DNA of 64,000 nucleotides from positions 620,001 through 684,000 of the forward strand of contig JAFKEQ010000003.1 of the NCBI GenBank assembly GCA_017308575.1, in the 5' to 3' direction. Shown here in pieces: positions 62,228 through 64,000 of this stretch. The DNA is from Afipia sp. GTDB lineage: Bacteria > Pseudomonadota > Alphaproteobacteria > Rhizobiales > Xanthobacteraceae. Numbering within the stretch: the first letter of the stretch is position 1; every line of letters begins with the position of its first letter. Below the pieces are notes generated by a model. It was not told the DNA's origin, did not search any database, and saw nothing but the letters and a program-made list of their open reading frames with translations. The translations under genes were made by a program, and so were the position numbers.

Positions 62228-63094
62228 ATGCGTCGTTTGCCTCGGGTGTCAGGTTCTGCAGCGCTCACTTTGTCGATGGCGCTGACGCTCGCGTGTCTGG
62301 CGCCTGGCTCCGGCGCACGGGCGGCTCCGGGCGTGTCGTTTCTGGCGCATCAGGCAGTGTACGATCTCAGCCTGAAGTCGGCGCGCGGCAACGCCAGCGT
62401 CAGCAACGCGCGGGGGCGCATTCTCTACAACTTCGCCGGCAGCGCCTGCGAGGGCTACACCACGGAATTCCGTCAGGTGTCGCAGTTGCAGACCGGCGAA
62501 GACAAGACGACGATGAGCGATCTGCGCTCCACAAGCTGGGAAGACGCGGCAGGCAAGAGCTATCGCTTCAAGATCGAAACCCGCATGAACGAAGCGGAGC
62601 CCACGGCGGTCGACGGTGTGGCGGAGCGCAGCGGAAACACCATCACGGTCAAACTGAAGAAGCCGGCGGCGAAGACTTTCACCATTCAGGATGCGGTATT
62701 TCCCACCGAGCAGGTGAAGCGGATCATCGAGGCCGCGCGGGAAGGCAAGTCGCTGCTCGAACTCGTGGTCTATGACGGATCGGACAATGGTGAGAAGGTC
62801 TACAACACGCTGACCGTAATCGGGCAACCGATTCCGGGCACCAAGGCATCCAAGGGGCCGGATGCCGCTTCCGACAACGCGGCGTTCAAATCCCAGACGC
62901 GTTGGCCGGTCACCGTGAGCTATTACGACCGCGCGGCGAAGACCGACAGCGGTGAACAGACGCCGGTCTATGCGATGTCGTTTGAACTGTACGAGGATGG
63001 CGTCTCGCGCGCGCTGGTTCTGGACTACAACGATTTCGTCATCGCGGGCGCGATGGACAAGATCGACATTAAGGACACCAAGCCCTGCAAGTAA
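62228..63094 (+). CDS. eipB: Cell envelope integrity protein EipB (DUF1849)
   Basis: The 288-residue periplasmic protein starts at ATG 62228 with AAGGAGACGTC before it. The signal peptide ends near residue 32 (GSGARAA). The family pattern is FLAHQAVYDLSLKSARGNAS, GRILYNFAGSACEGYTTEFR and YAMSFELYEDGVSRALVLDY. Two cysteines, C74 and C287, match the conserved disulfide known in Brucella EipB, a spiral beta-protein required for envelope stability. It diverges from ridA. Confidence 0.93.
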   Translation: MRRLPRVSGSAALTLSMALTLACLAPGSGARAAPGVSFLAHQAVYDLSLKSARGNASVSNARGRILYNFAGSACEGYTTEFRQVSQLQTGEDKTTMSDLRSTSWEDAAGKSYRFKIETRMNEAEPTAVDGVAERSGNTITVKLKKPAAKTFTIQDAVFPTEQVKRIIEAAREGKSLLELVVYDGSDNGEKVYNTLTVIGQPIPGTKASKGPDAASDNAAFKSQTRWPVTVSYYDRAAKTDSGEQTPVYAMSFELYEDGVSRALVLDYNDFVIAGAMDKIDIKDTKPCK

Positions 63095-63098
63095 CGGC

Positions 63099-64000
63099 TC
63101 ACTCCGTCTTCGGCGGCCCTTCATAAGAGATGCCGCGCATGACGGCGGCATTGCCGAACTTCTTGCGCACGTCGTCCATCGCGCGTTCGGCATGGGCTGA
63201 ACGGCGGTCCAGCAGGTCCTGATCGTCGGCTTCGGCGCCGGGCTTGAGCGCGCTCACGCCGGCCCCGATCAGCCGGAATGCGGTGCCATCGATCTCGCGA
63301 TTGAGCATCTCGCGGACGGTGCCGAAAATCCGTGTCGCAAGCTGCGTCGGCACGGCGATGGATTGCGAGCGAGTGCGCTGGCGGAAATCAGCGGTCTTGA
63401 GCTTCAATGTGATGGTCGAGCCTGACAGGTCGCTGCTCTTGAGCCGCGCCGATACGCGCTCGCACAGCCGCCACAGGATTTTCTCCAGCGCGGCGAAATC
63501 CCGGACGTCCGTCTCAAGAGTGGTCTCGTTGGAAATCGTCTTGGCGCCGCGGTCCGCTACCACCTTGCGATCGTCGATGCCCTGCGCCAGCCGCCAGAGC
63601 CGCCGGCCTTCGGCGCCGAACTGCTTCATCAGGTCGGTTTCATCGGCGCGCTGCAGATCCTTGATCAGCCGGTAACCGCGCTGGGACAGTTTCTCCTGCG
63701 AGGCAGGGCCGACGCCATAAATGAAGCCGACCGGCCTGTCGGCCAGCATCGTGCGGGCCTCGTCCTGATCGAGCACGACGAAGCCGCGCGGCTTGTCGAG
63801 GTCCGAGGCGATCTTGGCAAGAAACTTGTTCGCGGACAGGCCGACGGACACGGTGATCCCGATGTCGCGTTCGACCATCGCCGCGAACCGGGCCAGCGCC
63901 TTGGCGGGGATCATGCCGTGCACCAGCGTCGTGCCGCTGAGATCGAGGAACGCTTCGTCGATGGACAGCGGCTCGACCAGCGGTGTCAGCGCCATCATGG
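63099..64000 (-). CDS. dinB: DNA polymerase IV (DinB), N-terminus cut by window edge
   Basis: At least 300 residues of a Y-family translesion polymerase. Visible motifs are PLVEPLSIDEAFLDLSGT (catalytic Asp-Glu), ITVSVGLSANKFLAKIASDL and RPVGFIYGVGPASQEKLSQR (helix-hairpin-helix), then the little-finger domain (SSDLSGSTITLKLKTADFRQ). The palm N-terminus lies beyond 64000. The stop is five bases from that of eipB. Confidence 0.96.
   Translation of the reverse strand, partial: MMALTPLVEPLSIDEAFLDLSGTTLVHGMIPAKALARFAAMVERDIGITVSVGLSANKFLAKIASDLDKPRGFVVLDQDEARTMLADRPVGFIYGVGPASQEKLSQRGYRLIKDLQRADETDLMKQFGAEGRRLWRLAQGIDDRKVVADRGAKTISNETTLETDVRDFAALEKILWRLCERVSARLKSSDLSGSTITLKLKTADFRQRTRSQSIAVPTQLATRIFGTVREMLNREIDGTAFRLIGAGVSALKPGAEADDQDLLDRRSAHAERAMDDVRKKFGNAAVMRGISYEGPPKTE

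Noticed and set aside
1..64000. CRISPR arrays, IS transposases, prophage genes
   Set aside because: None was seen. The repeats found are dispersed palindromes without regular spacing, and no transposase, integrase or cas-like product is encoded.

Overview
The window is high-GC chromosomal DNA of an alphaproteobacterium of the Bradyrhizobium/Afipia/Rhodopseudomonas/Nitrobacter group (Nitrobacteraceae). The basis is gene content rather than a database search: MipZ, an EipB-type envelope protein, a phasin, a fused indolepyruvate:ferredoxin oxidoreductase, ClpS-ClpA, class III alcohol dehydrogenase and an OxyR of alphaproteobacterial type. Palindromic intergenic repeats of the kind familiar from these genomes, and two GGAAC-N17-(C)GTT promoters resembling general-stress (EcfG) promoters, point the same way. 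No phage, plasmid, transposase or CRISPR array was seen.

Layout. 1-624: two small single-pass membrane proteins on the minus strand, one cut by the window edge. 966-8987: a same-strand CoA/keto-acid cluster (fused IOR, non-canonical thiolase, DUF35 partner, MaoC hydratase, DapA-like aldolase, NUDT19-like Nudix). 9048-12225: a cytosolic BtuF-like protein, OxyR and an unrecognised 461-residue protein. 12496-19129: tRNA-Arg(TCG), a quinohemoprotein alcohol dehydrogenase, an exported ClpP/crotonase-like protein, a 1.3 kb gene-free block of palindromic repeats, glutathione-dependent formaldehyde dehydrogenase and an EamA transporter. 19204-20112: a low-GC methyltransferase, probably acquired. 20300-23528: photolyase, 1-Cys peroxiredoxin and an unknown protein. 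23599-30091: an exported phosphodiesterase-type enzyme, propionyl/acetyl-CoA carboxylase alpha subunit, oxaloacetate decarboxylase, acylphosphatase, LipB, an orphan FliN/SpoA protein and tRNA-Leu(GAG).

30236-37119: a small exported protein, two tandem polysaccharide deacetylases, MgtE, an M15-like exported peptidase, an XRE regulator, an aldo/keto reductase and a YdcF-family protein. 37120-37282: two adjacent MITE-like inverted repeats with CTAG ends; the second supplies the stop codon of a DUF3253 gene. 37604-46883: housekeeping and conserved unknown genes (DUF599, GST, YidB, DUF1489, PanC, MipZ, an alpha/beta hydrolase, a VWA protein and a membrane J-domain protein). 47110-56272: a D,D-carboxypeptidase with SPOR domain, a phasin with a consensus promoter, a TadG-like VWA protein, ClpS-ClpA and a lytic transglycosylase with a SPOR-like tail. 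56702-64000: AzlC-AzlD, a five-gene minus-strand run (RidA, GDPD, FemAB-like, FUSC, HIT), EipB and a partial DNA polymerase IV.

Functional themes are CoA-thioester and keto-acid metabolism, alcohol/formaldehyde oxidation, oxidative and stress defence, and envelope maintenance. The parts least explained by known systems are the IOR/thiolase-like/DUF35/MaoC/DapA-like/Nudix cluster, the unknown protein at 10840-12225, the paired CTAG elements, and the repeat block at 15656-16990 with its nested hairpins.
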